Part shown: positions 44,184 to 54,402 of the stretch, in pieces
How positions within the stretch are numbered: position 1 is the stretch's first letter
Layout of the letters: each line of letters starts with the position of its first letter
NCBI RefSeq assembly: GCF_013410775.1
Contig: NZ_JACCFH010000001.1
Location: 1,736,001 to 1,800,000, forward strand
DNA length: 64,000 nucleotides
DNA from: Sphaerotilus montanus
GTDB lineage: Bacteria > Pseudomonadota > Gammaproteobacteria > Burkholderiales > Burkholderiaceae_C
Direction: 5' to 3'
Translations under genes and position numbers: made by a program
Notes under the pieces: generated by a model
Told to the model about the DNA's origin: nothing
What the model saw: the letters and a program-made list of their open reading frames with translations, nothing else
The model's database searches: none

Positions 44184-46862
44184 TCAGAGCGCCTTGACGA
44201 CCAGCTTGAAGTCCGGATCCTCCGGGAAGGGCCGCACCTCGTAGCCCAGACCGCGCATCAGCCGCAGCATGTTGGGGTTGTTGGCCAGCACCAGCCCCTC
44301 GATGTGCGCCAGCCCCTTGTTGCGCGCGAAGTCGGCGATCGACAGCATCAGCCGCGAGCCCAGCCCCTGGCCCTTGTAGTCGTCCGACACCACCAGCGAG
44401 AACTCGCAGGTGGTCTGGTCCGGGTTGGTGATGAAGCGCGACACGCCGATGATCTGCTCGGTCTCGACGAAGACCCCGTCCTCGCCGGGGCGCCGGTCGA
44501 CATGCACCGCCACCAGCGCCATCTCGCGGTCGTAGTCGATCAGCGTGTAGCGGGCCAGCATGCGCGCTGGCAGCTCGTGCATCGCGCTGGCGAAGCGGAA
44601 GTAGCGGCTCTCCTCCGACAGGCTGCGGGTGAAGGCCTGCAGCATGTCGGCATCGTCCGGGCGGATCGGGCGGATGGTGTAAAGGTCTCCGCCCTTCATC
44701 GGCCACTCGCGCTCGTAGCTGCTCGGGTAGGGCAGGATGGCCAGGTGGTTGTAGTCGCGGGCGGTCGGGCCGGCATGGTCGATGACGATGCGCGCGTCCA
44801 CCGCCACCGCGCCCTCGTGGTCCACGATGATGGGGTTGATGTCCATCTCGCGCAGCTGCGGCAGCTCGCAGACCATCTCCGAAACACGCAGCAGGATCTG
44901 CTCGACCGCCTCGACATCGGCCGCCGGCGCACCGCGCCACTCGCCCAGCAGGGTCGACACCCGCGCCCGCTCGATCAGCCGGCGGGCCAGGAACTGGTTC
45001 AGCGGCGGAAGTTCCATCGCCCGGTCGGCGATCAGCTCGATCATCGTGCCGCCCGAGCCGAAGGTGATCACCGGGCCGAAGGGCACGTCGGTGGTCAGGC
45101 CGATGTAGATCTCGCGGCCGCGCTTCTTGCCGCTCATGGGCTGGATGGTCACGCCGTTGATGCGCGCCTGCGGCTGCACCCGGCGCACGGCGGCCAGCAT
45201 GTCGGTGAAGACATCGCGCACCTGGGTGGCGGTCAGGATGTTGAGCGCCACGCCCTCGACATCGGACTTGTGGCTGATGTCGGGCGAGTCGATCTTCAGC
45301 GCCACCGGGTAGCCGAGCTGGCTGGCGATCAGCATCGCCTCGGTGGCGGTGCGGGCCAGCATGGTGCGGGTGACCGGGATGTGGAAGGCGGCCAGCAGCG
45401 CCTTGGACTCCATCTCGGTCAGCACGCGCCGGCGCTCGGCCAGCACACCCTCGATCAGCAGCCGCGCGCCCTCGACATCGGGCCGTGCCAGCGTGGACTG
45501 CGGCGGCGGTGTCTGCTGCAGCAGTTGCTGGTTCTGGTAGAAGCTCGCCACGTTGGCGAAGGCATCGACGGCGGCCTCCGGCGTGCGGAAGGTCGGGATG
45601 GCGATCGCGTTGAGCATGATGCGGGCATCGCGCACCCGCTCGTCGCCCATCCAGCAGGTCATCACCGGTTTGCCCATGGCGTGCACGTTGTCGCAGACGA
45701 CCTGCGCGATGGCGTCCGGGTCGCTGTCGAGCTTGGGCGAGTAGATCACCAGGACGCCGTGGACCGAGCGGTCCTTGGCGCAGGCCTGCAACGCGGCACG
45801 GAACTGGGCCGGCGTGGCCTCTTCGCCCAGGTCGATGACGGATTCCAGCGTGGCGTGGGGTGACAGGTGGGGCGCGAGTTCGGTGCAGCTGGTGTCCACC
45901 AGGCGCGCCACCTCCAGGCCGATCTCGTTGGCACGGTCGGCCGCCAGCACCGCCGGACCGCCGCCGTTGGTGACGATCGCCAGCCCCTTGCCGATCGGCT
46001 TGTAGCGCGAGGCCAGACACTTGGCGGCCGAGAACAGCTGCGTGAAGGCCCGCACCCGCACGACCCCCGCGCGGCGCAACGCCGCCTCGAACACGTCGTC
46101 CGAGCCGACGATGCTGGCCGAGTGGGTCAGCGCGGCCTTGGAGCCCGCCGGCTGGCGCCCGGCCTTCATCACCACCACCGGCTTGGCAAACGCCGCCGCC
46201 CGCAGCGCGCTCATGAAGCGGCGGGCATCGTGGATGCCCTCCATGTAGACGAGGATGCTCTGGGTGGAGGCGTCGTTGGCCAGGAAGTCCAGTACCTGCG
46301 TCAGGTCGACAGCGGTATTGGCCCCGAGCGAGACCACGGTGGAGAACCCGACCGCATTGCGTGCCGCCCAGTCGAGGATGGACGCCGTCAGCGCCCCCGA
46401 CTGGCAGACCAGCGCGAGCGGGCCGGTGGCGGCGAGTCGTCCGGCGGCACTGGCGTTGAGCTTGAGCAAGGGACGCTGCAGGCCCAGGCTGTTCGGCCCC
46501 AGCAGGTGCATGCCGTGTCGGCGCGCGATCGCGTGCAGGTCCGCGCACTCCGCAGCCGGAAGCCCGGTGGACAGCACCAGCGCGGCGCGGCAGCGGATGC
46601 GGCCGGCAATCTCCAGCGCGGCCGCGATGCGCGGGTGTGGCAGCGCGATGATCGCCAGATCGGCCCGCGACTGGGCCAGATCGGACAGCGTGCCCGTCAT
46701 GTCGACATCGAGAAAGGTCAGCGTGCCGTCGAACTTGTGCGCCTGCAGCTCGCGGAGCATGGCGCGGGCCAGCGACGGTGCCTCGTCCAGATGGTCCGGC
46801 GGCCCCGCGAACACGACGATCGACTTGGGGGAAAACAGCGGCGTCAGGAAATGATGGTCCAC
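44184..46862 (-). CDS. Bifunctional acetyl-CoA synthetase-like / GNAT acetyltransferase (Pat/YfiQ type)
   Basis: An 892-residue protein with the Pat domain order: CoA-binding Rossmann domain, ligase-CoA domain (ALVCQSGALTASILDWAARN), ATP-grasp domain, and a C-terminal GNAT acetyltransferase (about 730-885; GQGLGSRLMLSIADFARNKG is the acetyl-CoA loop). In enterobacteria this enzyme acetylates lysines, notably of acetyl-CoA synthetase. The NDP-forming ligase domain is usually catalytically inert. GTG 46862 (start of VDHHFLTPLF) is the best start: further upstream the frame runs into IS3 copy 2, whose end is 23 bp away. Confidence 0.88.
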   Translation of the reverse strand: MDHHFLTPLFSPKSIVVFAGPPDHLDEAPSLARAMLRELQAHKFDGTLTFLDVDMTGTLSDLAQSRADLAIIALPHPRIAAALEIAGRIRCRAALVLSTGLPAAECADLHAIARRHGMHLLGPNSLGLQRPLLKLNASAAGRLAATGPLALVCQSGALTASILDWAARNAVGFSTVVSLGANTAVDLTQVLDFLANDASTQSILVYMEGIHDARRFMSALRAAAFAKPVVVMKAGRQPAGSKAALTHSASIVGSDDVFEAALRRAGVVRVRAFTQLFSAAKCLASRYKPIGKGLAIVTNGGGPAVLAADRANEIGLEVARLVDTSCTELAPHLSPHATLESVIDLGEEATPAQFRAALQACAKDRSVHGVLVIYSPKLDSDPDAIAQVVCDNVHAMGKPVMTCWMGDERVRDARIMLNAIAIPTFRTPEAAVDAFANVASFYQNQQLLQQTPPPQSTLARPDVEGARLLIEGVLAERRRVLTEMESKALLAAFHIPVTRTMLARTATEAMLIASQLGYPVALKIDSPDISHKSDVEGVALNILTATQVRDVFTDMLAAVRRVQPQARINGVTIQPMSGKKRGREIYIGLTTDVPFGPVITFGSGGTMIELIADRAMELPPLNQFLARRLIERARVSTLLGEWRGAPAADVEAVEQILLRVSEMVCELPQLREMDINPIIVDHEGAVAVDARIVIDHAGPTARDYNHLAILPYPSSYEREWPMKGGDLYTIRPIRPDDADMLQAFTRSLSEESRYFRFASAMHELPARMLARYTLIDYDREMALVAVHVDRRPGEDGVFVETEQIIGVSRFITNPDQTTCEFSLVVSDDYKGQGLGSRLMLSIADFARNKGLAHIEGLVLANNPNMLRLMRGLGYEVRPFPEDPDFKLVVKAL

Positions 46863-46919
46863 GTGGGCACACCCGTTGAGAAGGATGTCCTGGTCTAATG
46901 ATTTCGCACACACCGATAG

Positions 46920-48127
<1,208 letters not shown>

Positions 48128-48189
48128 CCAGGACAGGAGACGGTCCAGCATACGGCAAGGAACGGCCCGACTGGTGCAGCGCAGCAGAC

Positions 48190-48231
48190 AACAGAAAACC
48201 CGCTTGCTGTTGCGCAAACAGCAAGCGGGTT
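48190..48231 (-). terminator. Strong intrinsic terminator after livK
   Basis: AACCCGCTTGCTGTT (48197-48211) and AACAGCAAGCGGGTT (48217-48231) form a perfect 15-bp stem with a 5-nt loop. On the minus strand the stem is followed by TTTTC, as for a terminator of the livK gene, 54 bp past its stop. It also insulates livK from IS3 copy 2. Confidence 0.85.
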
Positions 48232-48284
48232 CTGGTGTGCAAAACGCCGCATGGACGCTTTGCGGGTCCCTCAGGAAATGAGGA

Positions 48285-49424
48285 TCAGCGCACGACGGCG
48301 ATCTGCTCGCGGTTGCCGCCCTTGTAGGTGAACATCGTCAGCGCGCCGTTCTTCACGTCGCCCTTCTCGTCGAAGCTGATGTTGCCCGTCACGCCCTTGT
48401 AGCCCGCCGTCTTCGCCAGCACCGGCAGGTACTTCGCCGGATCGCTCGACCCCGCCTTCTCCATCGCCGCCACCATCACGTTCAGCGCGTCGTACACGTA
48501 CGGTGCGTAGATCTGCACGTCCGCGTTGAACTTCGTCTTGAAGCGCGCCTTGAAGTCCTCCATGCCCTTCTTCTGCTCGCCTTCGACGCCGCCCGCTTCC
48601 GCGCACACGACTTGCCCGTCGTCCATCGCGCCGCCCGACAGCTTCGGCAGCTCGCCCGAGCAGATGCCGTCGCCGCCCATGAACTTCGCCTTGATGCCCA
48701 GCTGCTTCATCTGGCGGATCATCGGGCCCGCCACCGCGTCCATGCCGCCGAAGAACACGATGTCCGGCTTCTTGGCCTTCAGGTTGGTCAAGATCGCGGT
48801 GAAGTCCGTCGCCTTGTCGTTCGTGAACTCGCGTGCCACCGTCTTGCCGCCCGCGCCCTTCACGCCCTTCTCGAACTCGTCGGCCTCGCCCTGGCCATAC
48901 GCCGTGCGGTCATCGATCACCGCGATCGACTTGCCCTTCAGCTCCTTGGCGGCGTAACGGCCCAGCGTGCCACCCAGGTGCACGTCGTCCGCCACCACGC
49001 GGAACGTCGTCTTGAAGCCCTGGCGCGTGAACTTCGGGTTCGTCGCCGACGGCGAGATCTGCGGAATGCCCGCGTCGCTGTAGATCTTCGACGCCGGGAT
49101 CGAGGTGCCCGAGTTCAGGTGACCCACCACACCGACGACCTTCGAGTCCACCAGCTTCTGCGCTGCGGCCGTGCCCTGCTTCGGGTCACCACCATCGTCT
49201 TCGGCCAGCAGTTCGAACTTGACCTTCTTGCCACCGATCGACACGCCCTTGGCGTTGAGTTCGTCGATCGCCATGCGCGCGCCGTTCTCGTTGTCCTTGC
49301 CCAGGTGGGCAATGCCGCCGCTGGTCGGGCCCACATGGCCGATCTTGACCACTTCCTGGGCGCTGACCTGGGTGACCGCTGCAAAAGCAGCTGCGGCGAT
49401 GACGACGTTGAGCTTGTGATTCAT
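48285..49424 (-). CDS. livK: Branched-chain amino acid ABC transporter substrate-binding protein
   Basis: A 379-residue Leu/Ile/Val-binding family protein. Signal peptide residues 1-22 (VVIAAAAFAAVTQVSA). Conserved parts: VVKIGHVGPTSGGIAHLGKD, VGVVGHLNSGTSIPASKIYS, PQISPSATNPKFT, IAVIDDRTAYGQGEADEFEK and APYVYDALNVMVAAM. ATG 49424. No permease or ATPase genes are adjacent in the window, so the transporter is encoded elsewhere, as is common in this group. Its own terminator follows. Confidence 0.94.
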   Translation of the reverse strand: MNHKLNVVIAAAAFAAVTQVSAQEVVKIGHVGPTSGGIAHLGKDNENGARMAIDELNAKGVSIGGKKVKFELLAEDDGGDPKQGTAAAQKLVDSKVVGVVGHLNSGTSIPASKIYSDAGIPQISPSATNPKFTRQGFKTTFRVVADDVHLGGTLGRYAAKELKGKSIAVIDDRTAYGQGEADEFEKGVKGAGGKTVAREFTNDKATDFTAILTNLKAKKPDIVFFGGMDAVAGPMIRQMKQLGIKAKFMGGDGICSGELPKLSGGAMDDGQVVCAEAGGVEGEQKKGMEDFKARFKTKFNADVQIYAPYVYDALNVMVAAMEKAGSSDPAKYLPVLAKTAGYKGVTGNISFDEKGDVKNGALTMFTYKGGNREQIAVVR

Positions 49425-49992
49425 GGATTCAGACTCCGACTAGGACCAGGGATGAGAAGAACCGGGAAACCGTCTGCCAGCAGCCTGGAGGCCTTGCGCT
49501 GGCAAGCCCCGCTGTCTTTCAAGATGTGTGCCAGCGCTGCGTGTCTTCACTGGAGCCCTCTCGGGTTCGGTGCTTCGCCAGATGCGCAGCCAAGGTCTTT
49601 CCTGTTCAGCACGCGTTCTTTCCAAGAAGGCTCCTGCGATTCAGGGTCTTGTTGTCCGGACTTCTTTTTTGTTCTTCTCTGCTCTTATTTATGTTTTTAT
49701 AGATAGTAGATAGTAGTAGAGGGGGCGGTTTTTTGTGCATAACCCTGTTTTCTCCTTATAAATCAAGCACTTGAGCTGGTGACAAGTCTGTGTGTGACCC
49801 GGTGGAGCAACATGGGAGTCAGAGGGATCAACTTTCCGGGCGGCCGGTTTTTCATGAACAACTCCACACCTGTTCATCGGTTCTCCACAGAGTTGTTCAT
49901 GCAGCGCGCCGTGACCGTGTGCTGCGCCTCGCTGCTCGCTCCGGTGACGGCAACCCGTACCATCCACGGCTTTCACGATCGGGGATCCGTCC
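49425..49992. other. Long intergenic region between livK and SET gene
   Basis: 568 bp without a supported gene. The half nearest livK (49690-49770) is AT-rich with TATAAA-like stretches on the minus strand and probably holds the livK promoter. The half nearest the SET gene carries an 11-bp inverted repeat (see separate entry). I saw no small RNA or riboswitch fold that I can name. Confidence 0.5.
49853..49901. promoter_or_regulatory. 11-bp inverted repeat upstream of SET gene
   Basis: CATGAACAACT (49853-49863) and AGTTGTTCATG (49891-49901) are perfect inverted arms with a 27-bp gap that itself contains another TGTTCAT. Three GTTCAT elements in 50 bp suggest a multi-copy operator. It lies 90-140 bp ahead of the SET gene. 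Confidence 0.45.
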
Positions 49993-50412
49993 ATGGGCAC
50001 GCCTGCCAACCCTCAGAAGTACGCCGTCCTGGCCGCACCCAGTCCGATCGAAGGCACCGGCGCTTTTGCCGGTGAAGCGATTCCGGCCCGGCGCAAGATC
50101 GGCGAGATCCGTGGAGAGATGATCAGCGTCCACGAGGCCTGGGAACGCGTGAAGACGATGGAACGCATCATGATGGTCGAAATTTCGCCAAGAAGAGCGA
50201 TCGATGCGTCCAGATCGAGCGATCCGCTGCGTTTCACGAACCACTCCTGTGCGCCCAATGCGGTGCTGCGCATCCGGCAGGGACGCATCGAGATCTATGC
50301 GATGCGGGCGATTTCAGCAGGCGAGGAAATCACCTGCAACTACGGTGAAACGCACCACGAAGGCCGCCTGACCTGCCGTTGTGGTGCGGTCAACTGTGCG
50401 GGAAAGCTGTGA
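49993..50412 (+). CDS. SET domain protein (putative lysine methyltransferase)
   Basis: A 139-residue minimal SET domain. It shows the start segment SPIEGTGAFAGEAIPARRKI, the pseudoknot core RFTNHSCAPNAVLRI and EEITCNYGE with the catalytic-region Tyr, and a post-SET CRCGAVNC cysteine cluster for zinc. SET proteins methylate lysines using SAM; a few bacterial ones act on histone-like proteins or ribosomal proteins or are secreted effectors. There is no signal peptide. Its substrate is unknown. It is monocistronic, convergent with fadD. Confidence 0.88.
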   Translation: MGTPANPQKYAVLAAPSPIEGTGAFAGEAIPARRKIGEIRGEMISVHEAWERVKTMERIMMVEISPRRAIDASRSSDPLRFTNHSCAPNAVLRIRQGRIEIYAMRAISAGEEITCNYGETHHEGRLTCRCGAVNCAGKL

Positions 50413-50471
50413 ACAACCGGTGAAGCAGCGGTGCACAGCCGGTGCACAGGGCTGTGGAGAGTCGGTGGATA

Positions 50472-52160
50472 TCAGGTGCGCAATTCACGACGCAGGATCT
50501 TGCCGACGTTGCTCTTGGGCAGCTCGTCACGAAACTCGATGAGCTTCGGCCGCTTGTAGGCGGTGAAGTTTTCCTTGCAGTAAGCCGCCAGATCCTCTTC
50601 GGCGAGCGCCGGATCGTCCTTGACGACGAACAGCTTGACCGCTTCGCCGGTGCGCGCGTCCGGGATGCCGATCGCCGCACACTCGAGCACGCCGGGGTGC
50701 AGGTTGACCACCTGCTCGATCTCGGTCGGGTACACGTTGAAGCCGGACACCAGGATCATGTCCTTCTTGCGGTCGACGATGCGGACGTAGCCGCGCTCGT
50801 CCATCACGCCGATGTCGCCGGACTTGAAGTAGCCGTCGGCGGTCATGACCTGGGCCGTCTCGTCGGGGCGCCGCCAGTAGCCGGCCATCACCTGCGGCCC
50901 ACGGATGCAGATCTCGCCCGGCTGGCCGGCCGGCACGTCCTGGCCGTCATCGTCGCGGATGGCGATGTCGGTCGAAGGCACCGGCAGGCCGATGGTGCCC
51001 GTGAACTCCTTCAGGTCGATGCGGTTGGCGGTGGCCACGGGCGAGGTTTCCGACAGGCCGTAGCCCTCGGCGATCGGGCAGCCGGTGACCTTGAGCCACT
51101 TCTCGGCCGTGGCCTGCTGCACCGCCATGCCGCCACCGTTGGAGACGACGAGCTGCGAGAAGTCGAGCCGCGCGAACTCGGCGTTGTGGGCCAGCGCGTT
51201 GTAGAGCGTGTTGACGGCCGGGAACATGTGGATGCGGTGCCCCTGGAGCGCGCCGATCAGCGCCGGCAGGTCGCGCGGATTCGGAATCAGGATCAGCCGC
51301 TGGCCCAGGCGCGCGCCCAGGAAGTACGACACCGTCAGGGCGAAGATGTGGTAGAGCGGCAGCGCGCACACGCTGGTCATCTGCTGGTTGCCGAACCGGT
51401 CCAGCATGGGCTGGAACCACGCTTCGCTCTGCAGGATGTTGGCCACCACGTTGCGGTGCAGCAGTGTCGCGCCCTTGGACACGCCGGTCGTGCCACCGGT
51501 GTACTGCAGGAAGGCGACATCGTCGGGGCCGACCGCGCTGCGTGCGAGTTTCAGGCGACTGCCTGCCGCGACGGCGTCGTTGAAGCGCGTGACGCTGTGT
51601 CCGTTGCCGGACGGCAGCCGGTATTCGGGCACCATCTTGCGCACATGGCGCACCACGAAGTTCACCAGATGACGTCGCCACGGCGGCAGCATGTCGCCCA
51701 TCGCGGCCAGCACGACGTGCTTCACCGGCGTCTGATGGAGGACCTCCGCGAGCGTGCCGGCGAAGTTTTCCAGGATGACGATGGCCTCGGCACCGGAGTC
51801 GACGAGCTGGTGCTGGAGTTCGCGGGCGGTGTAGAGCGGGTTGACGTTGACGACGATGAGGCCGGCACGCAGCACGGCAGCGAGGGCCACCATGTATTGC
51901 GGCAGGTTGGGCATCATCAGTGCCACGCGGGTGCCGCGGGCCAGTCCCCTGGACTGCAGCCAGGCCCCCAGGGCGACCGACTGTTCGTCGATGGTGCGAA
52001 AGGAGATCGGCTGGCCGAGGAACAGGGCGGCCTGCCGGTTGGCGTGGCGGTGGAAGCTGGTGTCCAGCAGATCGATCAGCGAACGGTGCGTCTCGACATC
52101 GATGGTCGCAGGCACGCCTTCCGGGTAGCTCTGCAGCCAGGGGCGGGTGGTGGTGTGCAT
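50472..52160 (-). CDS. fadD: Long-chain fatty acid-CoA ligase
   Basis: A 562-residue AMP-binding enzyme that activates fatty acids to acyl-CoA for beta-oxidation. Motifs: LQYTGGTTGVSKGATLLHRN (P-loop), EGYGLSETSPVATAN (motif II), YFKSGDIGVMDERGY and the FadD linker VDRKKDMILVSGFNVYPTEI. ATG 52160 starts MHTTTRPW; a 9-residue longer form is possible. Divergent from the Lrp-type gene. Confidence 0.93.
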   Translation of the reverse strand: MHTTTRPWLQSYPEGVPATIDVETHRSLIDLLDTSFHRHANRQAALFLGQPISFRTIDEQSVALGAWLQSRGLARGTRVALMMPNLPQYMVALAAVLRAGLIVVNVNPLYTARELQHQLVDSGAEAIVILENFAGTLAEVLHQTPVKHVVLAAMGDMLPPWRRHLVNFVVRHVRKMVPEYRLPSGNGHSVTRFNDAVAAGSRLKLARSAVGPDDVAFLQYTGGTTGVSKGATLLHRNVVANILQSEAWFQPMLDRFGNQQMTSVCALPLYHIFALTVSYFLGARLGQRLILIPNPRDLPALIGALQGHRIHMFPAVNTLYNALAHNAEFARLDFSQLVVSNGGGMAVQQATAEKWLKVTGCPIAEGYGLSETSPVATANRIDLKEFTGTIGLPVPSTDIAIRDDDGQDVPAGQPGEICIRGPQVMAGYWRRPDETAQVMTADGYFKSGDIGVMDERGYVRIVDRKKDMILVSGFNVYPTEIEQVVNLHPGVLECAAIGIPDARTGEAVKLFVVKDDPALAEEDLAAYCKENFTAYKRPKLIEFRDELPKSNVGKILRRELRT

Positions 52161-52321
52161 GGGGAGACTCCGGATCGGTCGGTTCAACAGGGTTCCGATT
52201 GTTCAGCTGCGTGTCAGGATCAACGCTCGGGGCTTGCCCGTAGCCGTTGCCACAGGTTGTCTCTGTTGCGACAGTGGAACGCGCTGTCCACCGGCCCTCA
52301 GCGCTGATTCAGGATGGTACG

Positions 52322-52340
52322 GATCATTGCTGCAATGATC
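52322..52340. promoter_or_regulatory. Perfect palindrome ahead of Lrp-type gene
   Basis: GATCATTGCTGCAATGATC is a perfect 19-bp palindrome (9-bp arms around a central T) ending 5 bp before ATG 52346. Position and symmetry suit an autoregulatory operator for the Lrp/AsnC protein, and it would block both its own ribosome site and the divergent fadD promoter region. Function inferred. Confidence 0.6.
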
Positions 52341-52345
52341 TTTCG

Positions 52346-52828
52346 ATGGACTCCGAATTGACGCTGGACGCCGTGGACCGGCGCATTCTTGCGGCGCTGC
52401 AACTGCAGGGACGCATCACCTATGACGAACTTGCCGCGCAGGTGCAGTTGTCCGCCTCGGCCGTGCTCCGGCGGGTGCGCCGGCTGGAGGACTCGGGGGT
52501 GATCGCCGGCTATGCCGCGATCGTGCCACCGCACAAGCTGGGCCTGGCACTGACCGCCTTCGTCGAGGTGCATCTGCAGCGTCCGGCCGATGCGTCGGGG
52601 GCGCGGATCGCCGAGCGCTTTCGCGCCACTGTCCAGGACTGGCCGGAAGTCACCGAGTGCGTCTGCCTGAGCACGGAAATGAGCTACCTGCTGCGGGTCG
52701 TGGTGACCGACATGGCGCACCATGGCCGCTTCATGATGGACACGCTGCTGCAGCACCCCGGCGTGCAGGAATGCAGGACCAGTTTCGTGCTCGATCAGAT
52801 CAAGCTCCAGCACGCATTGCCGATCTGA
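52346..52828 (+). CDS. Lrp/AsnC family transcriptional regulator
   Basis: A 160-residue Lrp-type regulator: N-terminal HTH (LDAVDRRILAALQLQGRITY, then LSASAVLRRVRRLEDSGVIA) and C-terminal RAM domain (AFVEVHLQR ... WPEVTECVCLSTEMSYLLRV ... TSFVLDQIKLQHALP). ATG 52346 begins the conserved start. Binds DNA as a dimer of dimers in response to amino acids. Its gene is preceded by a perfect palindrome. Confidence 0.92.
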   Translation: MDSELTLDAVDRRILAALQLQGRITYDELAAQVQLSASAVLRRVRRLEDSGVIAGYAAIVPPHKLGLALTAFVEVHLQRPADASGARIAERFRATVQDWPEVTECVCLSTEMSYLLRVVVTDMAHHGRFMMDTLLQHPGVQECRTSFVLDQIKLQHALPI

Positions 52829-52937
52829 ACGTTTGTCCACGGCGGACTGCTCGACCGAGCGTGGCGTGCCCTGTTTCCGGGATGGATTTGCAGCGTGATA
52901 TTTTGTAACTTCCGTTTTCATCGGAAACGTTTGCAAA

Positions 52938-53468
52938 ATGACCTGGCTGCGCAACTTCCTGAAATCGATCCTGGCATGGATGGTGGTGCTGGTGCTGGCG
53001 GCCTACGCCCTGCCTGACCGGCATCTGGTCGAGCGGCAGAAGGTCATCGCGGCGACGCCCGCCCGGCTCTGGCCGCTGCTGGCATCGCCGCGGCAGTGGA
53101 TGCGCTGGTCGCCCTGGCCGGTCCGGGATCCGCAGATGCGCATCGGCTACGACGGACCCGAGTCGGGTCTGGGGGCGCAGTGGTCCTGGGACAGTGCGGT
53201 GCTGGGGCAGGGACGCATGCGCTTCGACGATGTCCAGATGCCGACCCGGCTGGGCTACACGGTCAGCTTCGACCGGCTGAGGTCGGGTGCCCGTGGCGAG
53301 TTCCGGCTGGAGCCTGTGGCAGGCGGGACCCGGGTGACCTGGACCCTGGAGTCCCAGGTGGGTCCGAACGCCCTGCTGCGCTGGCTCAGCCTGGTGGTCG
53401 ATGCCCGGCTGGGACGGGATTTCGACCAGGGGCTGGAGCGGCTGGCGGTCGCTGCGAACCCGCCCTGA
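52938..53468 (+). CDS. SRPBCC family (polyketide cyclase-like) protein
   Basis: A 176-residue protein with an N-terminal membrane helix (residues 4-24, FLKSILAWMVVLVLAAYAL) and an SRPBCC/START-like domain (RQKVIAATPARLWPLLASPR, WSWDSAVLGQGRM, GGTRVTWTLESQVG). It would bind a hydrophobic ligand at the membrane; the ligand is unknown. ATG 52938 fits the helix start. It is convergent with the HDOD gene, 5 bp between stops. Confidence 0.75.
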   Translation: MTWLRNFLKSILAWMVVLVLAAYALPDRHLVERQKVIAATPARLWPLLASPRQWMRWSPWPVRDPQMRIGYDGPESGLGAQWSWDSAVLGQGRMRFDDVQMPTRLGYTVSFDRLRSGARGEFRLEPVAGGTRVTWTLESQVGPNALLRWLSLVVDARLGRDFDQGLERLAVAANPP

Positions 53469-53473
53469 GTCGT

Positions 53474-54322
53474 TCAGGCCAGCGTGTTGTCGATCAGTCG
53501 CTGGACTGCTGGCGTCGACAGGGTCAGCAGCGAGGAGAGTTCTTCCAGTTCGTCCAGCGTCGGCGTGGCCGTGGCCCCTTCGCGTTCCAGCCGCTCGGCC
53601 AGCGTCAATGCGAGTACCAGCAGGCGACGCTGGGGCTGCAGCAGCACCATGCTGCGCTGGTCATCGGGATCGGTCAGCCGCCGCAGCGTGGACGGCAGTC
53701 CCCAGTCCCGGGCCAGCCGGTGTTCCAGCGGAGCCAGCGCGACGTTCAGCACTTCCTGTTCGAGCGCGGCAGCCTCCTGGTGCGGATCCTGTTCTCGCCG
53801 CTCCTGCAGGGTCTGCGCCAGCGCTGGTGCATGGCACCACAGCAGGAGTTCCGCATGGCCGTTCAGCAGCGCTGCCTTCTGCAGCGCGCTGGCGTGGCTG
53901 TCCGCGTGCAGCAGCGCGAACTCGGTCACCAGCCGTGCCGCGCACCAGGACCGGCGGATCCGCCGGTGGATCCCGGCGATGGCCTGCGGGCAGGCCTGCA
54001 GGTGCTCGTCCAGCACAGGCAGCGGCAGGAAGGCCCGGAAGAAGGGCCCGATGCCCATCAGCACGACGGCTGCGGTCACCGTGTCGACGTCGGTCACCTG
54101 GCGGTCGGCCCGGTGCCGCATCGCATGCGAGAACACGCGCAGCGTCATCAGCGGGTCGTCGCCGATGGCTTCGTTGATCAGGTGGGCATCGACCGTGCCG
54201 CGCCGGACCTCGATGTCGGCCAGCGACTCCAGCTCCTCCGCCGTGTCGGCGAGGACCGGGATCGGCTGGCTCGTGAGGTAGCGTGACCAGGCGTCGAGAT
54301 CGGGCAGGGGCTGCGCCAGCAT
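53474..54322 (-). CDS. HDOD domain protein
   Basis: A 282-residue protein with an HDOD domain: LTSQPIPVLADTAEELESLA, VDAHLINEAIGDDPLMTLRV, TAAVVLMGIGPFFRAFLP, then a helical region. HDOD proteins are non-hydrolytic relatives of HD-GYP and act in signalling, often under c-di-GMP or stress control. ATG 54322 gives a start aligned with the domain; longer frames lack support. Downstream partner of the 90-residue gene. Confidence 0.8.
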   Translation of the reverse strand: MLAQPLPDLDAWSRYLTSQPIPVLADTAEELESLADIEVRRGTVDAHLINEAIGDDPLMTLRVFSHAMRHRADRQVTDVDTVTAAVVLMGIGPFFRAFLPLPVLDEHLQACPQAIAGIHRRIRRSWCAARLVTEFALLHADSHASALQKAALLNGHAELLLWCHAPALAQTLQERREQDPHQEAAALEQEVLNVALAPLEHRLARDWGLPSTLRRLTDPDDQRSMVLLQPQRRLLVLALTLAERLEREGATATPTLDELEELSSLLTLSTPAVQRLIDNTLA

Positions 54323-54402
54323 GTTCGGCTCCGGGAAGATGGATATCGGCGTTATCGGCGGTGCCCGGGCCGGACTTGAGTTGCCCCGGATCGGCCCGCC
54401 TG

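Noticed and set aside
43584..45863. 759-codon plus-strand frame across MazG and the Pat-type gene
   Set aside because: Reads through one gene in the wrong frame and another antisense; composition is that of a shadow frame.
42862..46911. 1349-codon minus-strand frame joining the Rossmann protein to the Pat region and IS3
   Set aside because: Only the part from ATG 43767 encodes a recognisable protein; the rest is out of frame with the true Pat gene.
50442..52307. 621-codon plus-strand frame opposite fadD
   Set aside because: Antisense shadow without domains.
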